Shown: in pieces, positions 33,017-42,416 of the stretch
How positions within the stretch are numbered: the first letter of the stretch is position 1
Layout: every line of letters starts with the position of its first letter
Source: Candidatus Thorarchaeota archaeon
GTDB lineage: Archaea; Asgardarchaeota; Thorarchaeia; Thorarchaeales; Thorarchaeaceae
DNA: 64,000 bases
Direction of reading: 5' to 3'
Assembly (NCBI GenBank): GCA_013388835.1
Contig: JACAEL010000018.1
Location: forward strand, 1 to 64,000
Translations under genes and position numbers: made by a program
The notes under the pieces: model-generated
Seen by the model: only the letters and a program-made list of their open reading frames with translations
The model's database searches: none
What the model was told of the DNA's origin: nothing

Positions 33017-35737
33017 TCATGCGTTCCGCTTCTTCTTTATGGCAGCCTGGGCGGCTGCAAGCCGTGCAATCGGCAGCCTATAGGGAGAACACGACACATA
33101 GTCCATACCAATCTGATAGAAGAACTCCACCGAACGCGGGTCGCCACCATGCTCACCACAGACACCAATCTTGATGTTCGGACGAGTCGCTCTTCCTCGT
33201 TCAATGGCGATCTGTATCAGTCCGCCTATGCCTCGCTTGTCAATGCTCTGGAATGGATCATTTCTCAAGAGATGCATATCCAGGTACTGAGGCAGGAAGG
33301 TGTCAATGTCGTCGCGACTGAACCCAAAACCCATCTGGGTCAGGTCGTTTGTGCCGAAGCTAAAGAACTCGGCAGTCTCAGCCATGTCACCAGCTCGCAT
33401 ACATGCACGTGGGAGTTCTATCATCGTGCCGTACAGAAAGTCGACATCAATGCCGCTCTCGCTCCGCACCTGCTCGTACACCCTGTCGACAATCATCTTC
33501 ATCGCCTTGAGCTCCGCTGCACCCACTACCACTGGAACCATGATCTCCAGCTTGACCCTCTTACCCTCCCTGATGAGCTCAGTGGCAGCCTCCAGTATTG
33601 CCCGAACCTGAGTCTCGTAGATCTCAGGATATGTGATTCCAAGTCGCACACCTCTGTGCCCCATCATTGGGTTGGACTCGTGTAATGCATCGCCTCGGCG
33701 CCTCACCTCTTCGATGTCTATGCCGAGTGCGTGAGCCAGTCGTTCCTGTCCAACACGGCTCTGCGGCACGAACTCGTGAAGCGGCGGGTCCAGAAGCCGG
33801 ATGGTGACAGGAAGACCATCCATCACACTCAGTGTCGATTTGATGTCATTCTTCATGTACGGAGCTAGCTCAGCGAGGGCGTCAAGACGTTCACGTTTCG
33901 TCTGGCTGAGAATCATTCTACGGAGGAGAAAGAGTGGCTCGTCGGAGCCCTCTCCATAGAACATATGCTCGGTCCGGAAGAGCCCAATCCCCTCGGCCCC
34001 AAATCGAAGAGCGGTTGTCGCATCAGCAGGGTTGTCTGCATTGGCCCTGATACCCATTGTCCTGTGACGGTCTATCAGAGCCATAAGCTTCTGTAGACGC
34101 GGGTTCTGAGTTGAGTCGATCATCTTGACTCGTCCCTCATATACCAGACCCCGTGTCCCGTTTAGTGTCAGAATGTCGCCCTCTCTGTAGACCTTGGAGC
34201 CGATGATCAACCGCTTTTCGAAGGGGTCAATCTCAAGTCCGCTGGCTCCGACTATACAGCACTTACCCCAGCCACGAGTCACGAGAGCAGCATGACTTGT
34301 CATCCCGCCCCTTGCGGTGAGGAGAGCCGCAGCGGCTCTCATTCCCTCTATGTCTTCCGGGTTGGTCTCCTCACGGACCAGCACAACACTCTTTCCCTTG
34401 CGCGCAGCCTCGACAGCATCCTCGGATGTGAAGACGATCTCACCCACTGCTCCGCCCGGTCCTGCAGGAAGCCCTCGTGCAATCACCTTTGCCTTCTTTT
34501 CCGCCTCAGGGTCGATTATCGGATACAGCAGCTGTCCGAGCTGCTCAGGAGCAATCCGCATGACCGCAGTGGCATCGTCAATCTCATTGTTCTCCAGCAT
34601 GTCCAGAGCTATGTTCAAGGCCGCCGTTGCAGTGCGCTTTCCCACTCTGTGCTGAATCAGAAACAGACGGCCCTCCTCCACGGTGAATTCCAAGTCCACC
34701 ATGTCCTTGGTATGCTCCTCCAGACGCCGCCTGATGTCGAGCAGTTCTGCGTAGACGCTGGGCATGCGATCCTCCAGTGTTGGAAGGTCACGGTTCTGGT
34801 CCGTCCTGCTAGCATTGTTGATTGGGTTCGGTGTCCGAATCCCCGCAACCACATCCTCTCCCTGAGCATTGAACAGACACTCGCCATAGAACTGGTTCTC
34901 CCCGGTGGCAGGATTGCGCGTGAAAGCCACCCCTGTGGCTGAGTTCTCACCCAGATTGCCAAAGACCATGCTCTGCACTGTACATGCAGTGCCCCAATCG
35001 TCCGGGATGTTCTCAATCCTGCGATATGCGACTGCTCTTGCTCCGTTCCAGCTCTTGAAGACAGCAGTGATTGCGCCCCACAGTTGTTCGTACGGGTCAT
35101 CGGGGAACTCCTTTCCAAGCACCTTCCGAATGCGCTCTCTGAACTCCTCCACCAGCGCCTTCAGGTCAGTCACTGACAGCTCCGTGTCGTTCTTCACACC
35201 GGCCTCTCGTTTCCTCTTCGACATCAACCACTCAAGCTGCTCTCTTATTCCGCCTGCGGACTCCTCGGGCTCAATCCCCTCGGCCTTCTCCATGACGACA
35301 TCACTGTACATCATCATGAGTCGTCGATAGCTGTCATAGACGAACCACTCGTTGCCGGTCACCTCCACGAGTGCTGGTATCGTCTTTGAAGTCAGACCGA
35401 CATTCAGTACTGTCTCCATCATCCCGGGCATGCTCTCTCTTGCTCCAGAGCGGCATGAAACAAGCAACGGGTTCGTGGGGTCTCCGAATTTGCGTTGCAT
35501 TGTGCTCTCCACCCACCTGAGAGCGTCGAGCACTTCCTGCTTCACATCTTCTGGGAGTTGCCCCTCCCGCAAGTACGCATTGCAGACTTCAGTAGATATC
35601 GTGAAACCGGGCGGCACCGGCAGACCAAGCAGGGTGGCACTTGCCAGAGATGCACCCTTGCCGCCGAGGACCTCTTTCATCTGGCCGTTGCCATCAGCCT
35701 TACCTGCACCGAATCGGTATACAGACTTCCTTGCCAT
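33017..35737 (-). CDS. ppdK: Pyruvate, phosphate dikinase
   Basis: A 906-residue enzyme interconverting pyruvate, ATP and phosphate with PEP, AMP and pyrophosphate. It has the full domain order: the N-terminal ATP-grasp domain (VLGGKGASLASATLLGLPVPPGF; SCRSGARESMPGMMETVLNVG), the swivelling domain with the phosphorylated histidine in GGMTSHAALVTRGWGK, and the C-terminal barrel with CGEHGGDPRSVEFF and YVSCSPYRLPIARLAAAQ. Length is normal. GGAG lies nine bases before the ATG. With GTP-PEPCK it supplies or consumes PEP in the cytosol. Confidence 0.96.
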   Translation of the reverse strand: MARKSVYRFGAGKADGNGQMKEVLGGKGASLASATLLGLPVPPGFTISTEVCNAYLREGQLPEDVKQEVLDALRWVESTMQRKFGDPTNPLLVSCRSGARESMPGMMETVLNVGLTSKTIPALVEVTGNEWFVYDSYRRLMMMYSDVVMEKAEGIEPEESAGGIREQLEWLMSKRKREAGVKNDTELSVTDLKALVEEFRERIRKVLGKEFPDDPYEQLWGAITAVFKSWNGARAVAYRRIENIPDDWGTACTVQSMVFGNLGENSATGVAFTRNPATGENQFYGECLFNAQGEDVVAGIRTPNPINNASRTDQNRDLPTLEDRMPSVYAELLDIRRRLEEHTKDMVDLEFTVEEGRLFLIQHRVGKRTATAALNIALDMLENNEIDDATAVMRIAPEQLGQLLYPIIDPEAEKKAKVIARGLPAGPGGAVGEIVFTSEDAVEAARKGKSVVLVREETNPEDIEGMRAAAALLTARGGMTSHAALVTRGWGKCCIVGASGLEIDPFEKRLIIGSKVYREGDILTLNGTRGLVYEGRVKMIDSTQNPRLQKLMALIDRHRTMGIRANADNPADATTALRFGAEGIGLFRTEHMFYGEGSDEPLFLLRRMILSQTKRERLDALAELAPYMKNDIKSTLSVMDGLPVTIRLLDPPLHEFVPQSRVGQERLAHALGIDIEEVRRRGDALHESNPMMGHRGVRLGITYPEIYETQVRAILEAATELIREGKRVKLEIMVPVVVGAAELKAMKMIVDRVYEQVRSESGIDVDFLYGTMIELPRACMRAGDMAETAEFFSFGTNDLTQMGFGFSRDDIDTFLPQYLDMHLLRNDPFQSIDKRGIGGLIQIAIERGRATRPNIKIGVCGEHGGDPRSVEFFYQIGMDYVSCSPYRLPIARLAAAQAAIKKKRNA

Positions 35738-36166
35738 TCAGAACCACTCCGACGCCTCTGAATGCATGGTCTTTGCGGTGTTACGGCTTGACCTCTGCAC
35801 TCTTCGGACTTGGGAAACAGCGCATGGACGACCCCGATGCGAAGTCGTACCCTTAGCAATAGTCTACACCTTGCATCTCGATTTTAATGTGACTGTCCAG
35901 TCACTCTGTTGTACAGCCAAGCGGCTGACACCACCGCAGTCGCTGCACTCCACTGCAGACTCCGAAGAGCGACACCGTCGGGCCCACATGCAATCGGTGG
36001 CAGTGGGAATTGTGTTTGGAGTCCGGAAGCAGACATCGGTGCAACAGGCGTTCATGTTAGCTGACAATGAAAGACAACCGGCAAGCAGAACGCTTTTCTT
36101 GTCAAGGACGACCCTCCCTTGACCCCAGCTGAAGACGCTGACTCCATTCGGAAGGGTAAGACGCAC
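35738..36166. other. Divergent intergenic region
   Basis: About 430 bases between ppdK and the PLP-enzyme gene. On the minus strand CATTAAAATC near 35882-35891 is a possible TATA box for ppdK, giving a leader of about 120 bases. I see no clear plus-strand box and no small gene. Confidence 0.4.
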
Positions 36167-37633
36167 ATGATAGACCTGACTGTGAGACCCAAGCAGCTCG
36201 AGCGGACTGTGAAACGCTGTCGGGAGAGAGGAATCATCATACCGACGTTCGAACAGATGAAACACCCCGAGTCCATTCCTGGCGCAATCAGGACCCAGCT
36301 GGGCAGTATTGGACTCTGGGACATTGTTCCACAGAACCTCTTCCGGATAACTTGGAAGAACGAACCTGTGGAAAGAGGTGGCGGCTTCCGGGACATTCCA
36401 AACTACCTTGAGATTCCTTCAGAGTTGAGTGGTGTCGACGCAAGAATCATCGGGCTAGTTGGGAAGTGGTTCCCCACTGGAGCACACAAGGTCGGTGCAA
36501 CCTTTGGCTGCTTGGTGCCCCCACTTGTCACGGGGCAGTTTGATCCAACTCGTCACAAGGCAGTCTGGCCAAGCACAGGCAACTACTGCAGAGGTGGCGC
36601 CTATACCTCCTCACTTCTTGCATGCGAGAGCATAGCTCTGCTGCCCGAGGAGATGTCTCAAGAGAGATTCGACTGGCTGGCCTCAGTCGCCGGAGAGATA
36701 ATCAAGACCCCAGGTGGGGAGAGCAATGTCAAGGAGATATACGATGCGGTTAGAGAGCTGAAGAGGACACGTGAGGACGTGTTCGTATTCAATCAGTTCA
36801 GTGAGTTTGGTAACTACCTCTTCCACTACGACGTCACCGGCCATGCGATGGAGGAGACACTAGGAAAGGAACTTGGAAAGGATACGTTTCAGGGTGTGTG
36901 TCTCACGACAGGGTCGGCAGGCACTCTCGGTTGTGGGGACTACATGAAGCAGGTCTACCCGACTACGAGGATTGCGGCGGGAGAGGCGTTGCAGTGTCCG
37001 ACCATGCTACAGAATGGCTTTGGAGCCCATCGAATCGAGGGCATAGGTGACAAGCACATACCGTTCAATCATAATGTCCGCAACACGGACATGGTGATTG
37101 CAATCGATGATGACGACGTGGTGAGTCTCCTTAGACTCTTCAACGAGCCGGAGGGCAGGGCATACCTCATGCAGGACGTGGGGGTCGCGGATAGAACTGT
37201 CAGTCAGCTTGACCTGCTGGGTATGTCCAGCATCGCCAACGTTCTGATGAGTGTGAAGTTTGCTCAGTACTATGAACTGGGCCCAGACGATGTGATACTG
37301 ACCGTCTTCACTGACTCGGCTGACATGTATCGGTCAAGGCTCAAAGAGATGTCCTCAAGACATGGAGGCTACACGAAGATGGATGGCATCAGGGACTATC
37401 ACAGGCATATGTTGGGTGTCAAGACGGACAATATGCTTGAGCTGACGTATCATGAGAGAAAGAGGATACACAACCTCAAGTACTTCAGCTGGGTCGAGCA
37501 ACATGGTTTCAGCACAGATGAGCTGAACCGCCAGTGGTATGACCATGCAAACTACTGGTCAAGCATTCAAGGACTGGTACCACGCATTGACGAACTCATA
37601 GTACAGTTCAATCAGAAGGTGGGCTTGCTCTAG
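36167..37633 (+). CDS. TrpB/cysteine-synthase-like PLP enzyme of unknown substrate
   Basis: A 488-residue fold-type II PLP enzyme. The lysine is in the motif TGAHKVGATFG, resembling TrpB's SGSHKLN, and the phosphate loop is probably GSAGTLGCGDY. Other blocks, WPSTGNYCRGGAYTSS and EALQCPTMLQNGFG, are unlike standard CysK, TrpB or threonine synthase, and the protein is longer than any of them. It belongs to an uncharacterised group. The ATG at 36167 is preferred; the frame extends to 36119 but the extra 16 residues look non-coding. It is a single gene, divergent from ppdK. Confidence 0.75.
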   Translation: MIDLTVRPKQLERTVKRCRERGIIIPTFEQMKHPESIPGAIRTQLGSIGLWDIVPQNLFRITWKNEPVERGGGFRDIPNYLEIPSELSGVDARIIGLVGKWFPTGAHKVGATFGCLVPPLVTGQFDPTRHKAVWPSTGNYCRGGAYTSSLLACESIALLPEEMSQERFDWLASVAGEIIKTPGGESNVKEIYDAVRELKRTREDVFVFNQFSEFGNYLFHYDVTGHAMEETLGKELGKDTFQGVCLTTGSAGTLGCGDYMKQVYPTTRIAAGEALQCPTMLQNGFGAHRIEGIGDKHIPFNHNVRNTDMVIAIDDDDVVSLLRLFNEPEGRAYLMQDVGVADRTVSQLDLLGMSSIANVLMSVKFAQYYELGPDDVILTVFTDSADMYRSRLKEMSSRHGGYTKMDGIRDYHRHMLGVKTDNMLELTYHERKRIHNLKYFSWVEQHGFSTDELNRQWYDHANYWSSIQGLVPRIDELIVQFNQKVGLL

Positions 37634-37851
37634 GAAGAACAGCTTCCGAAGGATGCCGAATTGCTGAAAGGTCTCGGAGCAGTTGGCGTGTCGAGAATCT
37701 CAGGCGATCTATTGCGATACGGACGAAAGCGTATAGTACTGCGGCGATGTTGCAAGGCGTGACAGTGAGAGCATTGGCACGGATAGTAGGAGATTTAATC
37801 CAAGGTCTTCCCGACCACAAGACAGTCAATGACCAAGGAGCATGACCTTGA

Positions 37852-38439
37852 GTGCACAAGAAGTCATTCAGGAAACCAATAGTCAGACTCAGCTCCGACT
37901 GTGTGCGTTTCCCGAATACTTGTCCCGTCTGCGGTGCTCCTGCAACATGCAGCGTCCGCATCAGCACAAGACCGCGACTAACAACGCACACAGGACTTGA
38001 CGGCAATCGCGTCCTCGCAGTCTACTCCATGCATAGACATGAAGTCATTGGCCCCCCTTCCAAGGTCTTTGTTGTCCCTGTGTGTGAGGAGCACCAGCAC
38101 TCCGACGAATGGGAGTGGCGGTACAGGTCAGTGTTCGCTTGCCTGACTGGGATTTCTGCATCCGCTCTTGTCTTTGGAACGATGGCGGGTTTTCATGAGG
38201 CACGGCTCTCAGGTGTGTTACCGCTATGGTATATTGCCCTACTCATGGGATTCATATTCCTCCTCAGCGGGACCATGATTGCGTTCGGGAAAAAGCCCAT
38301 TGAGAAGGCAATCGACTTCCTCGGCTTTACATACGACGAGAAGTCAGTCCTCGTGAGCATTGGCAACGACACCTATCGCAGACTGTTGCTGGAGCAGAAC
38401 CCATCTGCAGAACTGGTCAACTGGGTTGTCTTTCTATGA
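37852..38439 (+). CDS. Small membrane protein with N-terminal zinc-binding motif
   Basis: A 195-residue protein. C26-x2-C29 in the NTCPVCGAP block, with C35 and a later CEEHQH, suggests a zinc-ribbon-like N-terminal domain. Two hydrophobic segments follow (about 108-130 and 140-162), then an 80-residue cytosolic-looking C-terminus. I do not recognise a family. GTG at 37852 is the start in this frame, with AAGGAG about ten bases upstream. Its end overlaps the convergent acyl-CoA synthetase gene by six bases. Confidence 0.6.
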   Translation: MHKKSFRKPIVRLSSDCVRFPNTCPVCGAPATCSVRISTRPRLTTHTGLDGNRVLAVYSMHRHEVIGPPSKVFVVPVCEEHQHSDEWEWRYRSVFACLTGISASALVFGTMAGFHEARLSGVLPLWYIALLMGFIFLLSGTMIAFGKKPIEKAIDFLGFTYDEKSVLVSIGNDTYRRLLLEQNPSAELVNWVVFL

Positions 38440-39876
38440 CTGTGAGTGACGACGGCCCTTTGTCTCATAGTAATCACAGACTCTGGTGAGGGCTCCCACA
38501 GCCTCTCGGATGTTCCTGAAGACGGGTACTCCGGCCTCCACGAATATGCTCCACGCCTCCGCGCGCTGTGCTGGGTAGGCGATTTCCGGGACTGCTATGA
38601 GCACTGGCTTGTGATGCTCTTGCATCACGCGCTTGGACTCTCTCGCCAGTGTCTTCCAGAAGCCATCTATGATGTCGTTGGCACCCATTATGGTGGCGAC
38701 CTGGTGTATATTGTGCACATCGGCCTCGACGATGATTGAGTCGAATCCTGGCTCATTGCCCACAATTCGGATTACTTCGCGGGTGGTCTGGTCCTGATAG
38801 TAGTCAGCCGCAAGGTCGATGGGGTTGCTGAGCCCGGTGCCCACATCCTTGATGAGTGGTCTGAGCTGGCGGATGGTCTCTTCAGAAGTCTTCGGTACCC
38901 TGAGACCATGCTCGATACAGAGGTCAGTGTATATGACACTCGTTCCCCCGCTGATGGCAATCATGCCAACGTTCCTAGACCGTGGTGGTGGACACATGGA
39001 GAACACGCTGAGTGTGGCAACCATGTCCTCCAACGTTGTAACGACCGGTACGTTGGCCTGTCGAAACGCCGCACTCCAGATGTCTGATGCGCCAGCCAAA
39101 GCACCGGTGTGGGATGAGGCAGCCCGTGAGCCCTCTTCAGATCGTCCTCCCTTGAGCACCACAGCCGGTTTCTTCGCTGCAAGCTGGGTCATCGAGCGGA
39201 GGAACCACACACCATCCTTTGTGCCCTCTATGTAAGCACCAATCACATGGGTCTCAGGGTCTTCGCGAAAGTACTCCATGATCTCCGGCGGTGTGATGTC
39301 GAGCTGGTTCCCGAATGAGAACAGCTTGCTGAAACCCATGCCCGACTCCACACCAGCAGTGTATACAGCGATAGCCACCCCGCCAGACTGCGACAAGAAG
39401 CCCACATTGCCTGCCAGTCTCTTGACGGTGGGCATGAATGCAAACCCGAGGCGGGGATAACAGAGACCCATGCAGTTTGGACCCAGAATGCGTATCCCGT
39501 ATTTGCGTGACACCGCACCAAGCTCTCGTTCGCGTGCCCTTCCCTCTTCGGTCCCGAGCTCCGAGTAGCCGCTAGAGAACACCGTTGCACCCCGTGCACC
39601 CTTCTTTGCACACTGCTCTAGGACAGGCGGCACGTACTTGTTGGGTACTGCAATTATCGCATAGTCAATTGGCTCTGGGATCTCTTCGACACTTACCAGT
39701 ATCCTGTGACCAAGCACCTCGCCACCGTTCCTGGACACCAACCACACGCGAAGGTCGTGTTGCCACTGCAGCATGCTGTGCGCCCAGTAGTAGCCCATAT
39801 TGGGAGAGACCCCGACGATGGCAACAGACTTGATGTCAAGCATCTGAGCAATCGTTGGACGCGCTGGTTCGCTCAT
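38434..39876 (-). CDS. Acyl-CoA synthetase (ADP-forming), alpha subunit
   Basis: A 480-residue protein of the succinyl-CoA-synthetase-like family that makes ATP from acyl-CoA, ADP and phosphate. The N-terminal CoA-binding Rossmann domain contains SVAIVGVSPNMGYYW and ILGPNCMGLCYP; the ligase domain has FLSQSGGVAIAV, and SHTGALAG is the region of the phosphorylated histidine. The ATP-grasp beta subunit is absent from the window, so it must be encoded elsewhere. The frame is open for another 134 codons, but ATG 39876 is supported by GGAG nine bases upstream, a CTCTTAAATG TATA-like box at 39915-39924 and the family N-terminus. It is divergent from the PIN gene. Confidence 0.88.
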   Translation of the reverse strand: MSEPARPTIAQMLDIKSVAIVGVSPNMGYYWAHSMLQWQHDLRVWLVSRNGGEVLGHRILVSVEEIPEPIDYAIIAVPNKYVPPVLEQCAKKGARGATVFSSGYSELGTEEGRARERELGAVSRKYGIRILGPNCMGLCYPRLGFAFMPTVKRLAGNVGFLSQSGGVAIAVYTAGVESGMGFSKLFSFGNQLDITPPEIMEYFREDPETHVIGAYIEGTKDGVWFLRSMTQLAAKKPAVVLKGGRSEEGSRAASSHTGALAGASDIWSAAFRQANVPVVTTLEDMVATLSVFSMCPPPRSRNVGMIAISGGTSVIYTDLCIEHGLRVPKTSEETIRQLRPLIKDVGTGLSNPIDLAADYYQDQTTREVIRIVGNEPGFDSIIVEADVHNIHQVATIMGANDIIDGFWKTLARESKRVMQEHHKPVLIAVPEIAYPAQRAEAWSIFVEAGVPVFRNIREAVGALTRVCDYYETKGRRHSQS

Positions 39877-39914
39877 CGCAAAGTCTCCGAACGGAGGCAC
39901 CGGCAAGAGACCGT

Positions 39915-39924
39915 CATTTAAGAG
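39915..39924 (-). promoter_or_regulatory. TATA-like box of the acyl-CoA synthetase gene
   Basis: On the minus strand this reads CTCTTAAATG, about 40 bases before the ATG at 39876, giving a leader of about 15-20 bases that just includes the GGAG ribosome-binding site. Confidence 0.45.
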
Positions 39925-40075
39925 TAGCGTCCTTTGCGTTAACACAACCTTTTTCCGACAGTGCCAGCTCCGATTCGGGAGAGCTAGTGCTCGAAACTGC
40001 GCACTGCAACTCGAAACGCAATTCGTAATCTCTGCGGGTCCAGTGAGAGGACAGAGCTGTCTGGAGACAAAGAAC

Positions 40076-41890
40076 ATGAGAGTATACCTTGATGCCAACT
40101 TCTTCATCTCAGGCTTCAGTGAGAGACCAAAGGATGTCCTCACCATCAAGGAAGCGGCCGACTCAGTGGGCATGGAACTATGGATGACAAGACAGGTGTT
40201 CTTGGAACTGCGATGGTACCTTCGACGCGAGGTCGAGCAGATTGTGGCTATTGATGAGACTCTCCCCAAGGACATCAAGAGCTTGATGGAGGCTACTAGG
40301 CGACCTGAGTCTGCACTTCCTCAACCAAACGACATGTCACTCGTACTTGCCGCGCAGAGAATCAAGGGCTCGAAGGTCGTGACAAGCGACCTCAAGCTTC
40401 TGAACCTGATACAGGACCTTGGTTTCAGTGTTGACGGCATCGTGGGGTCGGCATTTGTCCTTGAGCTGATAGAGTCGGTGGACAGCGAGGAACTGAAGAA
40501 GAAACTGACAGCGATAAGGGAGCGAATATACGCAGAAGAGGTCAGGTACAGCATTGCCCGGAAGGAGGCATACGACCCAGTCGCGAGGATTCGCATTATC
40601 GAAGAACATGCGATGCGAGTCCTGCGGACGGTCAAGCGCCCGGTGGAAGAGCTGGACCGCAAGCTCACAAAGGGGCAGCCACTCTTCGTGCTGGACTTTC
40701 TAGAGGACATCAAGGCAAGCATACCTGCGATGTTTGACGACTTCAGAGAGGGTAGGTATGACACACTGGCCAGTGAGATAGAAGCTGTACAGAACGAGAT
40801 TGAGAGACTGCTAATAGTCTCGACACTCACCGAGGATGGCCCGACACACCAGAGTCTGGTGGAGAGCGCATCAGACCTCACATTGTTCCTCTATTTCCTG
40901 GAGACCATTTGCCATCTCTATCGGGGCACAAGACAGGGGATTGAGGACGCCCTGAAAGTCAGCGAAGAGGCGTTCAGGCTCTTGATGTTCTCTGCGGTCA
41001 AGAACGAAGAGCTGAAGGCGTCCGTCTTCTTCACACGCATAGTCCTTGCACTGATTCGTGAGGAGTACGAGGAGATTGACTACTACTACTCGCTCTATGA
41101 GAGCATGCTAGCGCGAGCTGGACTTGAGGACATGAAGGCCACCTCTGAGGGTCTTTACGTGACCATGCAGATCCTCAGGAAGTTCATGGGCGGCTTCTCA
41201 ATCACGAAGACCAAGCTCCAATACCCCGACGTGACCGTTGAGATGCTGAACGACATCGCAAAGTATGCGGTACAGCTTGACGACCACGAGAATGCTTGGC
41301 AGCTCTCCGTCAAGGCGTATCAGATAGGGGTAGCCTATGGAAAGGAGGAGGCGGCGAGGCAGTCGTTCCTCATGCTATACAAGGTCTGTGCAGCAACAGG
41401 AGACAGACTGAAATCTCAGCTGGAGAAGTTTGCCGAGAACGCTCTGAAGATGTTCGTGAAGAATGGCTGGGACACCTCGATGATCATACCCGTACTGAAC
41501 GAGGTCCAGGGACGACCGCCAACAGTCCCGGACATGACAACGCCGGGACCCGTTCCGGTCTCAAGCCTGCCCAATGAACTGAAAGGATGGATGGATGTCC
41601 TGCTCCTGCAGAACATACTCGGAAGGGAGATGCTGGTGGTCCGCAATAGCGGTCTCACGGCCAGAATTGGGGTCGTTGTGGCAAACCACCCGGGTCTCAA
41701 GAGCCTGCGCACAGGATACAAGATTGCCCTCACAAGCGGGGATTTCAAGGTGACCAACGCAGAAGCAAGTGTTATCAAGCAATACTCCGTGATGGTTATT
41801 GTAGAGCCAACCCCTACAGCCGAGATATCATATGAAGGCGAGTACGGCTTCCGAAGTCTGAAGTTTGCCCAACCGGAGACCACCCAGTAA
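40076..41890 (+). CDS. PIN-domain protein with long helical-repeat region
   Basis: A 604-residue protein. Residues 1-135 form a PIN nuclease domain with all four acidic positions: D6 (YLDANFFI), E44 (VFLEL), D86 (NDMSLVLAA) and D105 (TSDLKLL). Residues 140-500 are almost entirely helical, with paired-helix periodicity like TPR or similar scaffolds, and the last 90 residues are beta-rich (LVVRNSGLTARIGVVV…SYEGEYGFRSL). PIN domains cut RNA; the scaffold may bring partners or substrates. There is no adjacent antitoxin-like gene, so it is probably not a VapC. GGAG lies ten bases before the ATG. It is followed by a small membrane protein gene. Confidence 0.75.
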   Translation: MRVYLDANFFISGFSERPKDVLTIKEAADSVGMELWMTRQVFLELRWYLRREVEQIVAIDETLPKDIKSLMEATRRPESALPQPNDMSLVLAAQRIKGSKVVTSDLKLLNLIQDLGFSVDGIVGSAFVLELIESVDSEELKKKLTAIRERIYAEEVRYSIARKEAYDPVARIRIIEEHAMRVLRTVKRPVEELDRKLTKGQPLFVLDFLEDIKASIPAMFDDFREGRYDTLASEIEAVQNEIERLLIVSTLTEDGPTHQSLVESASDLTLFLYFLETICHLYRGTRQGIEDALKVSEEAFRLLMFSAVKNEELKASVFFTRIVLALIREEYEEIDYYYSLYESMLARAGLEDMKATSEGLYVTMQILRKFMGGFSITKTKLQYPDVTVEMLNDIAKYAVQLDDHENAWQLSVKAYQIGVAYGKEEAARQSFLMLYKVCAATGDRLKSQLEKFAENALKMFVKNGWDTSMIIPVLNEVQGRPPTVPDMTTPGPVPVSSLPNELKGWMDVLLLQNILGREMLVVRNSGLTARIGVVVANHPGLKSLRTGYKIALTSGDFKVTNAEASVIKQYSVMVIVEPTPTAEISYEGEYGFRSLKFAQPETTQ

Positions 41891-41914
41891 GACGACACAC
41901 GGAGACAATTGCAC

Positions 41915-42352
41915 ATGGAGCCACTAGCTCTCTTCACCCTCATGCTCGGTGTCAGTCTAGTCGCCATCTTCAACTATCTACTCAACTGGGCCCCCGGTTC
42001 TGAGCCGGAGGACTATCAGATTGGTCCAAGAGAGCTGGGTCTTCGCTGTGACTGTAGCATGAACGCTGTGGTCTTGGGAGCAATCAGCGTTCTAGTCTTA
42101 TCGGTCTCCTCCTCTCGTTTCTCCTCAAGAGAGGAGCTCTTCATGACGGGCGTCCTCTCTTTCTTCATCGTGACTCTGGCGGGAGTGATGGGAAGACGCA
42201 GACGCTACAACGAGTGGAAGACCATGAGGGGAGTGTTCGAACGGGTCCTGCCGCCACACATGCCGCAGAACATGGACACAAGCGTCTTGGAGATCGAATT
42301 CGACGACGAGGATGATGACGACGAGGACTCATATGAGTACTACGACGAGTGA
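41915..42352 (+). CDS. Small membrane protein with acidic C-terminal tail
   Basis: A 145-residue protein with three hydrophobic segments and a tail of about 20 residues made almost only of Asp, Glu and Tyr (DDEDDDDEDSYEYYDE). It has a short cysteine pair (RCDC) after the first segment. No family recognised. The ATG at 41915 has GGAGAC about eight bases upstream. It lies 24 bases after the PIN gene, likely the same transcript. The tail could bind cations or basic proteins. Confidence 0.6.
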   Translation: MEPLALFTLMLGVSLVAIFNYLLNWAPGSEPEDYQIGPRELGLRCDCSMNAVVLGAISVLVLSVSSSRFSSREELFMTGVLSFFIVTLAGVMGRRRRYNEWKTMRGVFERVLPPHMPQNMDTSVLEIEFDDEDDDDEDSYEYYDE

Positions 42353-42389
42353 CATTCATGCAGTGCTGAATGTGAATACATGAACATGG

Positions 42390-42395
42390 TTTATA
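42390..42395 (+). promoter_or_regulatory. TATA box of the pseudo-GTPase gene
   Basis: TTTATA lies 22-27 bases before the ATG at 42417, so the transcript is predicted to start at or next to the start codon and be leaderless. Confidence 0.55.
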
Positions 42396-42416
42396 GGAGA
42401 GAAATCACACAGAAGA

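Noticed and set aside
39877-40278. 134-codon N-terminal extension of the acyl-CoA synthetase frame
   Set aside because: The extension has no family similarity, crosses the predicted promoter and overlaps the PIN gene; ATG 39876 has a good ribosome-binding site.
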